From: CAWUKT01 sp041565275
GTDB lineage: Bacteria; Bacteroidota; Bacteroidia; J057; JADKCL01
Length of the DNA stretch: 16,398 nucleotides
Direction of reading: 5' to 3'
Assembly: GCA_041565275.1 (NCBI GenBank)
Contig: JBFGVE010000058.1
Span: 1 to 16,398, forward strand
The position numbers and the translations under genes are program-made. Positions 15,416-16,398 of the stretch are shown here, in pieces (positions within the stretch are counted from its first letter, which is position 1; the number at the start of each line of letters is the position of its first letter). The notes beneath the pieces were generated by a model. The model saw nothing but the letters and a program-made list of their open reading frames with translations. It did no database searches and was not told where the DNA came from.

Positions 15416-15790
15416 TTACTTTTTGAGCAGATCACGAATTTCAGCCAACAACTTTTCTTCTGCAGTTGGCCCTGGAGGAGGTGTGGGAGCAGCTTCCTCC
15501 TTCTTCTTAGCGGCATTGACACCTTTAATTATCATAAACAGTGCAAAGGCAATCAGGACAAAGTTAATGATGGCAGTGAGAAGTTTGCCAATCCCTATCA
15601 CGCTTTCACCGTTAAGCTCAATTACAATATCGCTAAAGTCTGGCTTGCCAAATAAGAAACCGATAATTGGGTTGAGAATGTCGCTGACAAATGAGCCGAT
15701 GACAAGGGCGAAGGCACCCCCTATGACAACTGCAACCGCTAAATCGATTACATTACCTCTGCTAATAAAGGCCTTGAATTCTTTGATCAT
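15416..15790 (-). CDS. mscL: Large-conductance mechanosensitive channel MscL
   Basis: This 124-residue protein is slightly shorter than E. coli MscL (136). Residues 1-14 are the amphipathic helix (MIKEFKAFISRGNV), then TM1 at about 15-45 starting with the family signature IDLAVAVVIGGAF, a short periplasmic loop (VIELNGESV), TM2 at about 64-89 and a Pro-rich linker (APTPPPGPTAEE). The C-terminal helix AEEKLLAEIRDLLKK would form the pentameric bundle. The channel opens under membrane tension after hypo-osmotic shock. ATG 15790 is unambiguous. It is transcribed alone, with a strong terminator just after the stop. Confidence 0.96.
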   Translation of the reverse strand: MIKEFKAFISRGNVIDLAVAVVIGGAFALVIGSFVSDILNPIIGFLFGKPDFSDIVIELNGESVIGIGKLLTAIINFVLIAFALFMIIKGVNAAKKKEEAAPTPPPGPTAEEKLLAEIRDLLKK

Positions 15791-15999
15791 AATTAATTGA
15801 TTTTAAGTATTACTGGGTAGATAATTACAAATGAGTCACATAAGATAGAAAATAAGGGCTTAATTTAAAACAAGTACTTTGTTTAAGACTTTATTCCACT
15901 GTTTTAATTTTTCACCTGTACTTTTTTTGGTCTTTTACACCGCCAAATATTATCTCCCTTTAATTTCCTAGAAATTCTTAAACTAAGATAATTTGTTTA

Positions 16000-16014
16000 A
16001 AATCAATACTCCGG
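16000..16014 (-). repeat. Candidate IS terminal inverted repeat, left end
   Basis: AAATCAATACTCCGG is the inverted counterpart of 272-288, with 14 of 15 bases matching and a 2-base gap. It lies about 80 bp before the transposase ATG, mirroring the position of its partner after the stop. The CCGGACAGT at 16011-16019 is also a direct match to 272-280. Confidence 0.38.
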
Positions 16015-16055
16015 ACAGTTTTATAGACATATCCACACAAAGATGTAAAAAAGTC

Positions 16056-16093
16056 GACGCCACACTCAAGCTCAAAAGAGCGAATATGGCGTC
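16056..16093 (+). promoter_or_regulatory. Hairpin abutting the transposase start codon
   Basis: GACGCCA (16056-16062) pairs perfectly with TGGCGTC (16087-16093), whose last base touches the ATG at 16094. Inside it GCTC (16070-16073) and GAGC (16078-16081) form a second stem around AAAA. An RNA started outside the element could fold this structure and hide the start region. A shorter promoter-proximal RNA lacking 16056-16062 would not. Similar hairpins limit transposase translation from read-through RNA in IS10 and IS50. The role here is inferred. Confidence 0.5.
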
Positions 16094-16398
16094 ATGAATT
16101 CTATAGTTTCAATAGTAATAGCCAGCCTTGAGCTGAGCAAGCCCAGAGCCAAATTTCTCTATGAATACTTTTCCACGTTGTTCGTTCTTCGTGGAAAAGC
16201 CACCATCGCTAACTTGGCCCGTCACAGTGAAATGAACGAACGGACTTTTCGGCGCAACTTCCGCAAGTCCTGGGGCTTCCACCGTTTGAATGCTATTGTG
16301 ATGGACTTGCTCGACATGGGTGAATGCATCGCTACGATTGATTCGACCACCCTTCCCAAATCCGGGTGCAAGACCTTCGGTGTAGGTTGGTTCTGGAG
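16094..16398 (+). CDS. DDE transposase, N-terminal fragment (IS4-like)
   Basis: The frame starts at ATG 16094 and is open to the window edge, giving about 101 codons; an in-frame TAA at 16046 excludes an earlier start. Residues 1-70 are basic and helical (SKPRAKFLYEYFSTLF, NERTFRRNFRKSWGF) and probably bind DNA. Asp82, in ATIDSTTLPKSG, is the likely first catalytic Asp of the DDE triad, and K-T-F-G-x-G-x-F-W follows, as is common in this family. The remaining catalytic residues lie beyond the edge. It is probably the same protein family as the C-terminal fragment at the left edge. The start codon touches the hairpin described above. No frameshift is seen in the visible part. Confidence 0.78.
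   Translation, partial: MNSIVSIVIASLELSKPRAKFLYEYFSTLFVLRGKATIANLARHSEMNERTFRRNFRKSWGFHRLNAIVMDLLDMGECIATIDSTTLPKSGCKTFGVGWFW

Larger units (their letters stand above)
15791..16093. other. Non-coding region: mscL upstream sequence and left end of an IS element
   Basis: About 303 bp without a gene. The first ~200 bp, up to about 15999, is very A/T-rich and must hold the mscL promoter on the minus strand; no consensus -7/-33 element could be assigned with confidence. An imperfect hairpin (about 15865-15886, TTAAAACAAG paired with TTTGTTTAA) is visible. From about 16000 the sequence is probably insertion-sequence end DNA leading to the transposase. Confidence 0.5.
16000..16398 (+). mobile_element. 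Left end of an IS4-like insertion sequence (partial)
   Basis: This stretch contains about 94 bp of leader and the start of a transposase gene that runs off the right edge. The outer boundary is the candidate inverted-repeat match to 272-288. Orientation is the same as the element fragment at 1-288. Whether these are two copies or halves of one copy in a linearised sequence cannot be told from the window alone. Confidence 0.6.

Noticed and set aside
15423..15800. A 125-codon open frame on the + strand exactly antisense to mscL
   Set aside because: It is a shadow of the mscL frame: low-complexity Ala/Ser/Ile-rich, no known motif, and mscL itself is unmistakable.
1..16398. The whole window as a composite transposon carrying accessory cargo
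   Set aside because: The contents are mostly conserved chromosomal genes such as tsaB and mscL, with codon use alike throughout. Same-direction IS copies or a repeat-bounded contig explain the edges without a mobile 16-kb unit.

Overview
The window looks like ordinary chromosomal DNA of a member of the Bacteroidota. I infer a Saprospiria/Lewinella-like organism, but the lineage below phylum is a guess. The phylum call rests on a secreted protease with a type IX secretion (T9SS) C-terminal sorting domain, a DUF3078 outer-membrane protein, lipoprotein and NlpC/P60 genes of the usual Bacteroidota type, and start regions mostly without strong Shine-Dalgarno sequences. No tRNA, rRNA, CRISPR array or phage genes were seen.

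Layout. Both edges lie inside a transposase gene on the + strand: the left edge holds the last 61 codons and the right edge the first ~101. They probably belong to two same-direction copies of one IS4-like element, or to one copy cut by the way the sequence was linearised. The inner ends carry a candidate imperfect inverted repeat (272-288 and 16000-16014). From the left come a YqgE/AlgH protein (+), a MenI/PaaI-like hotdog thioesterase (-), and a translationally coupled pair (+) of a DprE2-like SDR and a GT-C (GT39-like) membrane glycosyltransferase. A two-repeat YegP protein (-) follows. Next is a five-gene minus-strand run, in transcription order: low-molecular-weight phosphatase, fructosamine kinase, lipoprotein, SH3-NlpC/P60 hydrolase, HNH endonuclease. 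Divergent to it is a large secreted M43-type metalloprotease with a T9SS tail. Then come a polysaccharide deacetylase (-), a small secreted protein of unknown family and a DprE1-like FAD oxidoreductase (both +), and on the minus strand a GNAT acetyltransferase, TsaB, a DUF3078 protein and MscL. MscL has a clear intrinsic terminator.

How the genes fit together. Two themes stand out. First, homologues of both halves of the mycobacterial polyprenyl-phosphoribose 2'-epimerase (DprE1 and DprE2) are present about 9.4 kb apart. The DprE2-like gene overlaps a GT-C glycosyltransferase by 4 bases, which suggests a polyprenyl-phosphate-pentose donor route feeding an envelope glycan. Second, the phosphatase-fructosamine kinase pair, 7 bp apart, is the arrangement expected for repair of ribose-5-phosphate-derived protein glycation. 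Several genes are better started at an internal ATG than at the longest open frame, and I give those starts.
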